Source: UBA9410 sp036123585 (lineage in GTDB: Bacteria > Actinomycetota > Acidimicrobiia > Acidimicrobiales > MedAcidi-G1). From it: 64,000 nt of DNA. The notes below the pieces were generated by a model, which saw nothing but the letters and a program-made list of their open reading frames with translations, was not told the DNA's origin and did not search any database. The stretch is taken from NCBI GenBank assembly GCA_036123585.1, contig JAZADN010000037.1:1-64000 (forward strand), written 5' to 3'. The translations under genes were made by a program, and so were the position numbers. The first letter of the stretch is position 1, and every line of letters begins with the position of its first letter. Positions 1 through 8,136 of this stretch are shown in pieces.

Positions 1-1101
1 CAGTCCTTGGCCGAGTCGGACGTGCCAGTGGCCCGCACCATCCGGGCCGCCATGCGGACCATGGTCGACGAGGGCTGGACCGACGACCAGGTCCGTCGCA
101 TGCTGGTGGACCGGTTCGGCGAACAGGTCGACTACAGGCCGACCGGCCGGGGCCTGACCGGGCTGGTGTGGATCCTGCCCGTGGTGGCCGGTGCGGTCGC
201 CGTGGTCGGCGTCGGTGCAGCGGTCCGGCGCTGGAGTGCCGGGGACCCGGCCGCTGCAGATGGAGGCAACGGGCGCCTTCTCTCGATTGGTGGCGCGACG
301 GTCGCCGGGGTGGTGCTGGTCGGGCTGCTGGCAGGGGTGCTGGTGGCCCGCACGGCCGGCGACCGGGGGGTGTCCGACACCCTCACCGGCGACATCCGGT
401 CGTCCACGAGGACACTGCTGGCCGAAGCAGCGGTCGCGGCACCGGCCGAGGCCGAGGAACTGTACGGCCGCGTGCTCGGGATCCAGCCATCCAACGTGGA
501 GGCGCTGGCCTACCGGGGCTGGTCGAGGTGGCGCACCGGCGATCGCGAGGCGGCTCGGGACGACCTTGACGAGGCGGTGGCCGTCGACGCCGGATACGCC
601 GACGTGCGGGTGTTCCGGGCTTCGGTTCGCCACGCCGACGGTGACCACGCCGGGGCGGCCGCCGACCTGATGGCACTCGACGGCCTGGAAGCCCCCCCGA
701 TCGTGGACGACCTGCTGCTCGCCAGTCGCCTCCGAGAGCGCATCGCCGGGGGATTGGCTGACGCCGGTGAGTTGTTGGCTGCTCTCGAACTGCTGGACTC
801 CGGCCTCGACCCCGGGGACGGCGACCGGGGCGGCGACGCCGCGCTGCTGGCCGAGCGGGGATGGCTGTTGGCCGCCACCCGGGTGCCCGAACTGGTCGAA
901 CGGGGCCTTACCGGGCTGGACGAGGCGGTGGCTGTCGACCCGGCTGAACCGCACGCCCGGGCATACCGGGCGGTGGTGCTCGCCGTGCTGGCCGACCGGC
1001 CGGAGGACGCCGTCGGCGACGTGGCGGCCTTCGCCTCCCTCGACGACCCGCCGACCGACCTGGTCGACCTGCTACGGACCGCTGGGCTCCTGGTCGACTG
1101 A
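1..1101 (+). CDS. CcmH-type cytochrome c maturation protein fused to TPR repeats (5' partial)
   Basis: The frame is open from base 1, and the first codons read QSLAESD, which matches the tail of the CcmH/NrfF motif LRCPVCQSLS. The haem/apocytochrome-handling CxxC pair therefore lies just outside the window. The next ~40 residues (TIRAAMRTMVDEG, then DRFGEQV) fit the CcmH helical domain. Two hydrophobic segments follow at about residues 50-70 and 90-112, then about 230 residues of Ala-rich helical pairs that look like TPRs (for example YGRVLGIQPSNVEALAYRGW), as in CcmI/NrfG. The family acts at the outer face of the membrane, presenting reduced apocytochrome c for haem ligation. CcmH-CcmI fusions are known. 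TPR count is my estimate; CcmH assignment is fairly sure. Confidence 0.8.
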   Translation, partial: QSLAESDVPVARTIRAAMRTMVDEGWTDDQVRRMLVDRFGEQVDYRPTGRGLTGLVWILPVVAGAVAVVGVGAAVRRWSAGDPAAADGGNGRLLSIGGATVAGVVLVGLLAGVLVARTAGDRGVSDTLTGDIRSSTRTLLAEAAVAAPAEAEELYGRVLGIQPSNVEALAYRGWSRWRTGDREAARDDLDEAVAVDAGYADVRVFRASVRHADGDHAGAAADLMALDGLEAPPIVDDLLLASRLRERIAGGLADAGELLAALELLDSGLDPGDGDRGGDAALLAERGWLLAATRVPELVERGLTGLDEAVAVDPAEPHARAYRAVVLAVLADRPEDAVGDVAAFASLDDPPTDLVDLLRTAGLLVD

Positions 1102-1153
1102 CGGCCCGGGGGCTGGTGGCCGGCCTCGGTACCTCGTTTCTCTTGGTTGTGGG

Positions 1154-1633
1154 CTACTGGTGATAGTGGGCGTGGGTGACGACGCCGTCTGCAACGGTCA
1201 ACTCCCACACCGAGGCGTACGCGCAGCCCCGCCCACCGGTGAGGCCGGCCCCGTCGGCCACGACGTCGCGGACCACCTCGGGGATCACATCGGAGTGGCT
1301 GCAAAGCACCACCACCTGCCTGTCGGCCTCTCGCCTGGTGGCCAGGCGGCGTACCAGTTCGGTGGTGGGCGACGAGCCCCCCTCGAAGAGGGCTGGGTCG
1401 GTGCTGGCGGCCAGGCCGTGGCGGGTGGCCAGGGGGCTGACGGTCTGGATGCACCGCAAGGCCCGACTGCTGCGTATGGCGGCCAGTGGGCGGCCGGACA
1501 GCACCGGGCCCACGGCATCGGGCAGCCGGTCGGCCTGATCTCGTCCGCTGGCGTCCAGCGGCCGGTCAGCATCGTCACCCGACCAGTGGTAGGGATCGCC
1601 GGCCGATCCGTGTCGGACCAGGAGGATGCTCAC
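1154..1633 (-). CDS. SixA-like histidine phosphatase family protein
   Basis: This 159-residue protein opens with LLVRHGSAG, the RHG phosphohistidine motif of the histidine phosphatase superfamily. A second catalytic His sits in VVLCSHSDVIPE near residue 113. The short length and lack of extra domains resemble SixA-type phosphohistidine phosphatases. The start is GTG at 1633. It converges with the CcmH/TPR gene and lies just downstream of the SufR-like regulator on the same strand. Substrate unknown; it could equally act on a small phosphometabolite. Confidence 0.8.
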   Translation of the reverse strand: MSILLVRHGSAGDPYHWSGDDADRPLDASGRDQADRLPDAVGPVLSGRPLAAIRSSRALRCIQTVSPLATRHGLAASTDPALFEGGSSPTTELVRRLATRREADRQVVVLCSHSDVIPEVVRDVVADGAGLTGGRGCAYASVWELTVADGVVTHAHYHQ

Positions 1634-1663
1634 GGGCCGGCGGGTGTCGCTGCAGGGTGGGGG

Positions 1664-2389
1664 TCAGGCCGAGACGTCGGTGATGCAGACGGCGTCACCC
1701 ATGGGCAACGAGGAGCAGACCTCGGTGGTGGCTTCGCCGTACAGGGTGCCGAGCATGCCGCGGACCAGGCCACGGTCGACGGCGCAGATCACCGGGTGCT
1801 CGATGGGCGCCCCGCCGAACGGGCAGTGCTCGGAGACGATTCGCAGCCTGTCGTCCCCGGTCCGCTCGGCCCGGGCGGCGAACCCGTGGGCGGTCAGCGC
1901 TTCGGCAACCACCTGCATGGCCGACCGTAGCGACCGGTGGGCCTCGTCGGGCCCCAGGGCGTCGGCCATGCTCCGACCCACCTCGGCGCCCACCTCCTCG
2001 GCCATGGCCTCGGCCTGGTCTGGTGGGAGTAGGGCCAGGGACCGACCCAGCAGGCTGACCAGCACTGCGTCCTGGCGGACTGGCAACTCGAGCGGGGTGC
2101 CGGGGTCGGCCACCCGGTAGTGCTTGGACGGGCGTCCCGCCGAGGCCCCCTCGGGTCGTTCAACGGCGATTTCCAGGTAGCCGCCGGCGGCCAGCTTGTC
2201 GAGGTGGTGGCGGGCCACGTTGGGGTGGAGGTCGAAGGCCTCGGCGGCCTCGGCGGCGGTCACCCCGGCGCCGTCGGCCTGTTCCCGGACGTGCAGGTAG
2301 ATGTCCCGTCTACTGGGATCACCGAAGGCTCCGGTGATGGCAGTGACGGCCGAGGCGAACTCGGTGGCCGTGAGGGGGGCCCCATCCAC
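1664..2389 (-). CDS. SufR-like Fe-S cluster-sensing HTH regulator
   Basis: The N-terminal ~90 residues form an ArsR/MarR-type winged helix (FDLHPNVARHHLDKLAAGGY recognition region, wing near GRPSKHYRV). The C-terminal part carries four cysteines spaced C-x12-C-x22-C-x9-C (starting HCPFGGAP, ending GDAVC), like the cluster-binding domain of SufR, which represses Fe-S assembly genes when loaded with [4Fe-4S] or [2Fe-2S]. The exact SufR spacing differs, so cluster binding is inferred. It starts at GTG 2389, divergent from the Fe-S carrier gene mrp across 90 bp, which supports a role in Fe-S homeostasis. Other readings: a general COG2345-type regulator. Confidence 0.75.
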   Translation of the reverse strand: MDGAPLTATEFASAVTAITGAFGDPSRRDIYLHVREQADGAGVTAAEAAEAFDLHPNVARHHLDKLAAGGYLEIAVERPEGASAGRPSKHYRVADPGTPLELPVRQDAVLVSLLGRSLALLPPDQAEAMAEEVGAEVGRSMADALGPDEAHRSLRSAMQVVAEALTAHGFAARAERTGDDRLRIVSEHCPFGGAPIEHPVICAVDRGLVRGMLGTLYGEATTEVCSSLPMGDAVCITDVSA

Positions 2390-2419
2390 CCGGTTAGCCT
2401 ACCGATCTCGCTCGGGTGG
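2386..2419. promoter_or_regulatory. Candidate operator: 7-bp inverted repeat between sufR-like gene and mrp
   Basis: CCACCCG (2386-2392) and CGGGTGG (2413-2419) form perfect 7-bp inverted arms 20 bp apart. They flank both candidate -10 elements, so a dimeric regulator bound here could control both divergent genes. Function is inferred. Confidence 0.35.
2396..2401 (-). promoter_or_regulatory. -10 hexamer TAGGCT for a leaderless sufR-like transcript
   Basis: TAGGCT on the minus strand is followed by 6 nt and then the GTG start at 2389, the spacing expected when transcription begins at the start codon. The overlapping plus-strand hexamer TAGCCT (2395-2400) could serve mrp with a ~75-nt leader. 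Confidence 0.45.
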
Positions 2420-2479
2420 TCGTCCAGAGCCCCTCGCAGCGGGCCAGATCGCAGCCAGCCAGCACCCACAGGAGTCTCC

Positions 2480-3619
2480 GTGACGGTCACCGAATCCCAG
2501 GTCGTGGACGTCCTTCGACCCGTCCAGGATCCCGAGCTCCGGCGCAGCATCGTGGACCTCGGGATGGTGCGTACCGTCAGGATCGACGGCGGCCGTGTTG
2601 ACGTCGAGGTGGCCCTGACAGTGCCCGGCTGTCCCATGAAGGCCGAGATCCAGGCCTCCGTGGACTCAGCCGTGACCACCCTCGACGGGGTCGACTCCGT
2701 TGGCGTGTCGTTCACCACGATGACCGAGTCCGAGTTGGCCGAGCTTCGCGAGCGCCTTCACGGCGACCCTGCGGCCACTGCAGGCACCAACTCCACGTAC
2801 GGCCACTCCGAGGGCCGTGCCGTGCCGTTCGCCGAGGCCAACTCGTCGACACGTGTCCTGCTGGTGGCTTCAGGCAAGGGTGGCGTGGGCAAGTCCTCTG
2901 TCACCACCAACCTGGCGGTGGCCTTGGCCGACCTCGGGAAGGACGTGGCGGTCGTCGACGCCGACGTCTGGGGCTTCTCCATCCCCCGGATGCTGGGCGT
3001 GTCGCACGCCCCGACGGTCATCGACGAGATGCTCATCCCGCCGGAGGCCCACGGGGTGCGGTGCATCTCCATGGGTTTCTTCGCGGAGGAGGACCAGCCA
3101 GTGATCTGGCGGGGTCCGATGCTGCACAAGGCGCTCGAGCAGTTCCTGACCGACGTCTACTGGGACGAGCCGGATTACCTGCTGGTGGACCTTCCCCCGG
3201 GGACCGGCGACATCTCCATCTCGCTGGCCGGGTTCCTGCCCACCGCCGAGATGTACGTGGTGACCACCCCGCAGCCGGCCGCCCAGACGGTGGCCCAGCG
3301 GGCGGCCTTCATGGCCGACAAGGTCAACCTGAAGGTCCATGGCGTGATCGAGAACATGTCGTGGTTCACCGGAGACGATGGCACCCGATACGAGTTGTTC
3401 GGCGCCGGTGGTGGGGCGGCACTGGCCGAGCGGCTCGACGTTCCCCTGATCGGTCAGGTCCCGCTGGTGCCGGCGCTGCGCGAAGGCGCGGACTACGGAC
3501 GCCCGGTGGCTGCCGACCCGGCCACTGAGGTCGGGGCTGTGTTCGCCGAGATGGCCCGGGTGCTGGACGTCGAGATGAAGCCGACCAAGCGGCGGCATCG
3601 GGAACTCAAGATCCTCTGA
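2480..3619 (+). CDS. mrp: Mrp/ApbC-type Fe-S cluster carrier ATPase
   Basis: This is a 379-residue protein. Residues ~1-85 are a MIP18/DUF59 domain (VLRPVQDPELRRSIVDLGMV), followed by a P-loop NTPase with the deviant Walker A SGKGGVGKSS (~residue 133) and LVDLPPGTGD. Mrp proteins carry Fe-S clusters to apo-targets in the cytoplasm. The CxxC pair of many Mrp/NBP35 proteins is absent: the segment after VIENMSWF reads TGDDGTRYELFG. The GTG start at 2480 is chosen because an AGGAG lies 5 nt upstream and the DUF59 domain begins there; the open frame extends upstream only over the opposite-strand regulator gene. The divergent SufR-like neighbour fits Fe-S control. Confidence 0.92.
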   Translation: MTVTESQVVDVLRPVQDPELRRSIVDLGMVRTVRIDGGRVDVEVALTVPGCPMKAEIQASVDSAVTTLDGVDSVGVSFTTMTESELAELRERLHGDPAATAGTNSTYGHSEGRAVPFAEANSSTRVLLVASGKGGVGKSSVTTNLAVALADLGKDVAVVDADVWGFSIPRMLGVSHAPTVIDEMLIPPEAHGVRCISMGFFAEEDQPVIWRGPMLHKALEQFLTDVYWDEPDYLLVDLPPGTGDISISLAGFLPTAEMYVVTTPQPAAQTVAQRAAFMADKVNLKVHGVIENMSWFTGDDGTRYELFGAGGGAALAERLDVPLIGQVPLVPALREGADYGRPVAADPATEVGAVFAEMARVLDVEMKPTKRRHRELKIL

Positions 3620-3645
3620 CCGTCGAGCAGGCACGGGAGCAACAC

Positions 3646-3876
3646 GTGGACGTACGCATAGGGGTGACCAACACCCCCAAGGAGATCACTGTCGAGATGG
3701 CCGACGACGTCGACGTCGACGGCCTGGTGGCGGAAGTCGAGCAGGCGGTGGCTGGCGATAGTGCCGTGCTGTGGCTGACCGACGTGCGGGGTCGTCGGGT
3801 CGGGGTGCCGGCCGAGCGGATCGCATATGTCGACCTGGGTGCCGCCGGAGGCATCAACCCGGTCGGCTTCGGCTGA
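3646..3876 (+). CDS. DUF3107 family protein
   Basis: This 76-residue acidic protein (MDVRIGVTNTPKEITVEM, then GRRVGVPAERIAYVDLG) matches the actinobacterial DUF3107 family, whose function is unknown. The GTG start is preceded by CGGGAG about 6 nt upstream. It sits 26 nt after mrp and 44 nt before the sensor kinase, probably in one transcript. Confidence 0.8.
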   Translation: MDVRIGVTNTPKEITVEMADDVDVDGLVAEVEQAVAGDSAVLWLTDVRGRRVGVPAERIAYVDLGAAGGINPVGFG

Positions 3877-3920
3877 CCGGCTGTCCGGGTCGGGCGGCCC
3901 GGACGACGCACCGACCCACC

Positions 3921-5462
3921 ATGGCGACCCTCGCCGAACTGGCCCGTTCGCACACCGACCTGGACGGGCCGCGCGTCTCCCACCTGCAGGACCTCGCCAG
4001 CACCTGGGGACTGCTGGCCGACCTCTCCTTCGCGGACCTGCTGCTCTTTGGTCGTGGCAGTGGCCCGGCGTCCGAGCGCTTCGTGCTGCTAGGTCACGTG
4101 CGTCCCACCACCGGGACCACGCTGTACCGCGCCGACCTGATGGGTCAGGTCTTCGACACCCGGCGGCGTCCACTGGTCGGCGAGGCCTTCGCCACCGGGA
4201 CGACGGTGCAAGGGGTGGTCAACGTGGGCGCCGACCGGGACATCAGGGTGACGGCGGTCCCAGTTCGACACGCCGACGAGGTGGTCGCCGTGCTGGTCCG
4301 GGAGCGGATCCGCCCCGACGACCGCACGGCCAGCGAGCAGGAACGCACCTACGTGGGGGTGTTCGACCGGTTCGCGGCGATGATCGAGCGGGGCGAGTTC
4401 CCGTACCGTGACGAGGAGCGCCTCCGCCACCGGACGCCGCGGGTCGGCGACGGCCTCTTGCTGGTCGACGCTGACGGGCGCGTCGAGTTCGCCTCGCCGA
4501 ACGCCGTGTCGTCACTCCACCGCCTGGGCATGACCCGCGGCGTGACGGGGGCGCGGTTCGGCGAAACCGGCCTGGGCTCGGCGATGCTCCGCTCTGCGTA
4601 CGCCCGCCGGACCGCAGTAATCGACGAACTGGAGAGGACCGACGACCGGTCCGACTTGAGCCTGTCGATGGTCAGCCACTGCTTCCCGTTGCTCGACCAC
4701 GGGGTGGCCACCGGCGCCATAGTGCTGGTCCGTGACGTGACCGAACTGCGGCGTCGCGACCGCCAGCTGGTATCCAGGGACACCACCATCCGGGAGATCC
4801 ACCACCGGGTGAAGAACAACCTCCAGACCATCTCGTCGCTGCTGCGGCTGCAGGCCCGACGGCTCCAGGGCGAGGAAGCCCGTTCGGCGCTCAGCGAGTC
4901 GGTGCGTCGGATCGGTGCCATCTCGGTGGTCCACGAGACGCTGGCCCAGAGCACTGACGACGACGTGGCGTTCACCGAGATCGTCCGGCCCCTGGTGCGC
5001 GTGGTGGAGGAAAGCGTGTCGTCGCCGCTGCGGCCGCTGGCCTTCTCCGTCGAGGGTGACGCCGGAACGGTGCCCGGCCAGGTCACCACCACGTTGGCTG
5101 TCGTGCTGACCGAGTTGCTCCAGAACGCCGTCGATCACGCCTTTCCCGCACCGGCTCCCGACTCCGGGGGCGGAGGGGACGATGAACCAGAGTCGGGTTC
5201 GGTTCGGATCGAGTTGGAGCGGCGCAGCGACGGGCTCTCGGTCCGGGTGGTCGACGACGGTGTGGGCCTGCCTGACGGCTTCGACTTGGTCGAGGCCACA
5301 GGCCTGGGGCTGACCCTCGTGCGGACCTTCGTGGAGGACGAGCTGGGAGGACGGATCAGCCTGGCGCCGGTATCGCGGGGTCGGGGCACGGTGGCCGAGG
5401 TGCGGGTACCGGCCAGCCGCCTGGTCGGACCATGGGGAGACTCCCGGGATCCGACCGGCTGA
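3921..5462 (+). CDS. PdtaS-like sensor histidine kinase
   Basis: A 513-residue soluble kinase with no transmembrane segment. Residues ~1-150 look GAF-like, ~170-285 PAS-like, then a HisKA_2 dimerisation region with phospho-acceptor His in IREIHHRVKNNLQTISSLLR (~residue 294), and an HATPase_c domain with N box LTELLQNAVDHAF and G boxes VVDDGVGLP and TGLGLTLV. This architecture is that of mycobacterial PdtaS, which phosphorylates the ANTAR antiterminator PdtaR; no such regulator is encoded nearby. ATG 3921 is used because the family N-terminus begins here and the 50 upstream codons overlap DUF3107. A Gly/Asp linker lies inside the ATPase domain. Confidence 0.87.
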   Translation: MATLAELARSHTDLDGPRVSHLQDLASTWGLLADLSFADLLLFGRGSGPASERFVLLGHVRPTTGTTLYRADLMGQVFDTRRRPLVGEAFATGTTVQGVVNVGADRDIRVTAVPVRHADEVVAVLVRERIRPDDRTASEQERTYVGVFDRFAAMIERGEFPYRDEERLRHRTPRVGDGLLLVDADGRVEFASPNAVSSLHRLGMTRGVTGARFGETGLGSAMLRSAYARRTAVIDELERTDDRSDLSLSMVSHCFPLLDHGVATGAIVLVRDVTELRRRDRQLVSRDTTIREIHHRVKNNLQTISSLLRLQARRLQGEEARSALSESVRRIGAISVVHETLAQSTDDDVAFTEIVRPLVRVVEESVSSPLRPLAFSVEGDAGTVPGQVTTTLAVVLTELLQNAVDHAFPAPAPDSGGGGDDEPESGSVRIELERRSDGLSVRVVDDGVGLPDGFDLVEATGLGLTLVRTFVEDELGGRISLAPVSRGRGTVAEVRVPASRLVGPWGDSRDPTG

Positions 5463-5534
5463 CGCCCCACCCTCCGGGCAGGAGGCCTCGGGGTGCGAGG
5501 CCCACCGGCGCTCCGTTCGTCCACCGTCGGGGCC

Positions 5535-5540
5535 TAGGGT
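5535..5540 (+). promoter_or_regulatory. -10 hexamer TAGGGT 6 nt before GDPD start
   Basis: TAGGGT, then 6 nt, then GTG 5547: leaderless-type spacing with no Shine-Dalgarno. It supports the GTG start of the phosphodiesterase gene. Confidence 0.5.
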
Positions 5541-5546
5541 CTGAGC

Positions 5547-6254
5547 GTGTCCGACGGCCCCCCCTTCAGACGCCCGATGGTGGTTGCCCACCGGGGTGCC
5601 TCGGTGGACAGGTTGGAGAACACCGTCGAGGCCTTCGAGGAGGCCCGGGACCAGGGGGCCGACTGGGTGGAGTTGGACGTCCGGGTGTCGGCCGACGATG
5701 TCCTCGTCGTCCATCACGACGCCCACTACCCAGATGGGCGCCTGGTGCGCGAGGTCCCCATGGACGAGGCACCTGACCACGTGCCGTCGCTGGCCGAGGC
5801 CTTCGAGGCCTGTGAAGGCATGGGCGTCAACGTCGAGGTCAAGAACCTCCCCGGCGACCCGGACCACGAGGCATCAGTGGTGGCCTGCGAGGCGGTAGCC
5901 GGTCTGGCGTCGGCCTACCGCCCGCCCGAGTTGCTGCTGGTGTCGTCGTTCGACATCGCCGCGGTCGACCGCATTCGAGCCACCGATCCGACGCTGCCCA
6001 CCGCCTGGTTGGTGGCCGAGCGGCACGGCACCGACCTGGTGCTGGACCGCACCGTCGACCACGGCCATGTCGCGGTGAACCCCTGGGACGAGTTGGTCGA
6101 CGAGCACCTGGTGGAGGCCTCACACGCCCGCGGCCTGTCCGTCCTCGTGTGGACGGTGGACGACGCCGAGCGGATGGAGCGCCTGACCGCCTGGGGGGTG
6201 GACGGAATCATCACCAACCTCCCCGGCCTGGCCCGCTCGGTCGTCGACGACTGA
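5547..6254 (+). CDS. Glycerophosphodiester phosphodiesterase
   Basis: This 235-residue TIM-barrel enzyme hydrolyses glycerophosphodiesters to glycerol-3-phosphate and an alcohol. The GDPD signature is clear: VVAHRGAS with the catalytic His, ENTVEAFEEA, DWVELDVRVSADD and VVHHDAHY with the second His, plus NVEVKN and the C-terminal LVWTVDDAERM. There is no signal peptide, so it should be cytoplasmic. GTG 5547 is favoured by the TAGGGT hexamer; ATG 5577 is an alternative. It converges with a lipid kinase gene, so the two may both touch phospholipid turnover. Confidence 0.9.
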   Translation: MSDGPPFRRPMVVAHRGASVDRLENTVEAFEEARDQGADWVELDVRVSADDVLVVHHDAHYPDGRLVREVPMDEAPDHVPSLAEAFEACEGMGVNVEVKNLPGDPDHEASVVACEAVAGLASAYRPPELLLVSSFDIAAVDRIRATDPTLPTAWLVAERHGTDLVLDRTVDHGHVAVNPWDELVDEHLVEASHARGLSVLVWTVDDAERMERLTAWGVDGIITNLPGLARSVVDD

Positions 6255-6271
6255 CCGGGACGCGTCTCAGG

Positions 6272-6291
6272 CCGCCCTCAGGCGAGGGCGG
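6272..6291. terminator. Hairpin between convergent GDPD and lipid kinase genes
   Basis: CCGCCCTC-AGGC-GAGGGCGG gives a perfect 8-bp stem with a 4-nt loop at the junction of two convergent genes; it includes the stop codon of the minus-strand gene. There is no U-tract, as is common in high-GC actinobacteria. Confidence 0.55.
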
Positions 6292-7219
6292 GTGAACCCA
6301 GTGGCATGACCAGGTCCAGCGCGTCCGGTTGGTGGCGGACTTCGATGGCGGTGGCCTCGCCCACATGGTCTCCGTCCACCTGCAGTGGCACCGGTCGCGA
6401 CGCGGTGATGGTGGCCGCATCCACGTCATCGACTCTGGTCACAGAGGGGGAGCGGCCAGCGGCGGTCGAAAGCCCGACGGCCGCGGCCATGGTGGTGGCC
6501 AGCGTTCTGAGGCGGAGGTCGCGGAACGAAACCACCGACAGCGGCCGGTCAAGGGTGGCCGCCGGAGCCAGCGACAGTCCGCGGGTGCCCAGATAGGTGT
6601 AGGGATCGGTATTCAGGCACACGGCGAACACTGAGGGGAGGTCGGCCTCTTCCTCGTTGCCGATGGATACCCGGAAGCCGGGACGACGGTGGTCGTAGTG
6701 GCGGATCCACGTGTCGACCGATGCGGCGACGAAAAGGGGATGGCCTGCGAAGCGCTTGAGAAGGCCACCCCGGCGTTCGACCTGTTCGACCACCGCCGCG
6801 TCGAAGCCAATGCCCGCGTGGAACAGGAAGTGGCGGCCGTTCACGGACCCGAGTCCTACGCGGTATATGGAGGCCGCCTCGACGGCGTCCAGCAGCGCGC
6901 CGGTGGCCTCCACCGGGTCGTCGGGCAGGCCGAGGGTACGGGCGAACACGTTGGTGGAGCCACCGGGCAGGGCGGCCAGCGCCGTGTCAGAGCCCACCAG
7001 GCCATTGGCCGCCTCGTTGAGGGTTCCGTCGCCGCCGAGGACGACGACCACGTCGATCCCGTCGTTGGCCGCCCCCTGGGCCAGCCGGGTGGCGTGGCCC
7101 CGGCGGGTGGTGGCGGCCACCTCGAGACGGTGGTCGGCCGAGAGCGCCTTCTGTATGACGATGCGCGTCCTCGCCGTAACCGACGAGGCCGACGGGTTCA
7201 TCACCAGCAGCAGCCTCAC
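6278..7219 (-). CDS. Diacylglycerol kinase family lipid kinase (DagK/YegS-like)
   Basis: A 313-residue protein with the DAGK catalytic domain: MNPSAS near the N-terminus, VVVLGGDGTLNEAANGL (~residue 60) for nucleotide binding, and ALPGGSTNVFARTLGLP. The C-terminal beta-sandwich ends in LQVDGDHVGEATAIEVR, matching the usual qvDGE motif with Asp for Glu. The family phosphorylates diacylglycerol, ceramide or related lipids at the inner membrane face; the substrate is not evident. GTG 7219 start is preceded by TAGGGT and 6 nt. Confidence 0.88.
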   Translation of the reverse strand: MRLLLVMNPSASSVTARTRIVIQKALSADHRLEVAATTRRGHATRLAQGAANDGIDVVVVLGGDGTLNEAANGLVGSDTALAALPGGSTNVFARTLGLPDDPVEATGALLDAVEAASIYRVGLGSVNGRHFLFHAGIGFDAAVVEQVERRGGLLKRFAGHPLFVAASVDTWIRHYDHRRPGFRVSIGNEEEADLPSVFAVCLNTDPYTYLGTRGLSLAPAATLDRPLSVVSFRDLRLRTLATTMAAAVGLSTAAGRSPSVTRVDDVDAATITASRPVPLQVDGDHVGEATAIEVRHQPDALDLVMPLGSPALA

Positions 7220-7225
7220 GATCCG

Positions 7226-7231
7226 ACCCTA
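7226..7231 (-). promoter_or_regulatory. -10 hexamer TAGGGT 6 nt before lipid kinase start
   Basis: The minus strand reads TAGGGT-N6-GTG (start 7219), a leaderless arrangement identical in spacing to that of the facing GDPD gene. Confidence 0.5.
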
Positions 7232-7347
7232 GGGCGCGAGGCGAGGCTGGTCTGTCGTTCCCGTTGTCGCGGAGTGACGGACGACCTGAGAGAAATCGAA
7301 GGTCCCGGCTGGTCCGATTTCCGGATGGGGCGGGCAGACTCGGGTCC

Positions 7348-8127
7348 ATGAACGTCGTCGTGTGTGTGAAGCAGATCCCCGACCCGGCCGACCCGGGCGC
7401 GTTGGATCCGGAGACCAAGACCCTCAAGCGGGACGTGAAGCTCATCCTGGATGAGTCGGACTCCTACGGGGTCGAGATGGGCCTGCAACTTGTGGACGCC
7501 GCCGGTGAGGGCGAGGTGAAGCTCGTCTCCATGGCCCCCAACAACGAGGTGAGTGGTCTGCGGACCGCCCTGGCCATGGGCGCCGAGAGCGCCGTGCTGG
7601 TCAGCGACGAGGCCCTGGCCGGCTCTGACGCCTTGTCGACCGCCAAGGTGCTGGCTGCGGCGATCGCCCGCTGCGAGCCCGACCTGGTCCTGACCGCCAC
7701 GGAGTCCAGCGACGGCTACACCGGCACCGTCCCGGTGCAGGTCGCCGAACTGCTGGGCCTCCCCTCGGTCACCTTCGGCAAGGAGATCGCCGTGGCCGAT
7801 GGCATGGCCACCGTGAAGCGCCAGACCGAGGCCGGTTACGACGAGGTGGAGTGCCCGCTGCCGTGCGTGGTCTCGGTGACCGCCGGCGTGGTCGAGCCCC
7901 GGTACCCCTCGTTCAAGGGGATCATGGCCGCCAAGAACAAGCCGGTCGAGGAACTGGACCTGGCCGGCTTGGGCATCGACCCGGCCACGGTCGGGTGGGC
8001 GGGTTCCCGACAGGAGATCACAGCCATTGCCGAGGCTCCCGCCCGGGAGGCCGGCGAGGTCATCGTCGACGAGGGCGACGCCCACGAGCGCATCCTGGCG
8101 TTTCTGGACGACCTCAAGGTCCTGTAG
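7348..8127 (+). CDS. etfB: Electron transfer flavoprotein subunit beta
   Basis: A 259-residue EtfB/FixA: MNVVVCVKQIPDPADPG start, SDSYGVEMGLQL, ALAMGAESAVL, and the C-terminal VEPRYPSFKGIMAAKNKP. With EtfA it forms the FAD/AMP heterodimer that takes electrons from acyl-CoA dehydrogenases to the quinone pool; two acyl-CoA dehydrogenases are encoded at 50.9-55.5 kb. ATG 7348 is the family N-terminus; 28 upstream codons in frame are Arg-rich and not family-like. Confidence 0.95.
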   Translation: MNVVVCVKQIPDPADPGALDPETKTLKRDVKLILDESDSYGVEMGLQLVDAAGEGEVKLVSMAPNNEVSGLRTALAMGAESAVLVSDEALAGSDALSTAKVLAAAIARCEPDLVLTATESSDGYTGTVPVQVAELLGLPSVTFGKEIAVADGMATVKRQTEAGYDEVECPLPCVVSVTAGVVEPRYPSFKGIMAAKNKPVEELDLAGLGIDPATVGWAGSRQEITAIAEAPAREAGEVIVDEGDAHERILAFLDDLKVL

Positions 8128-8136
8128 GAGGCCGTC

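Noticed and set aside
2120..2479. Upstream extension of the mrp frame
   Set aside because: It runs over the SufR-like gene on the opposite strand. GTG 2480 has a Shine-Dalgarno and matches the family start.
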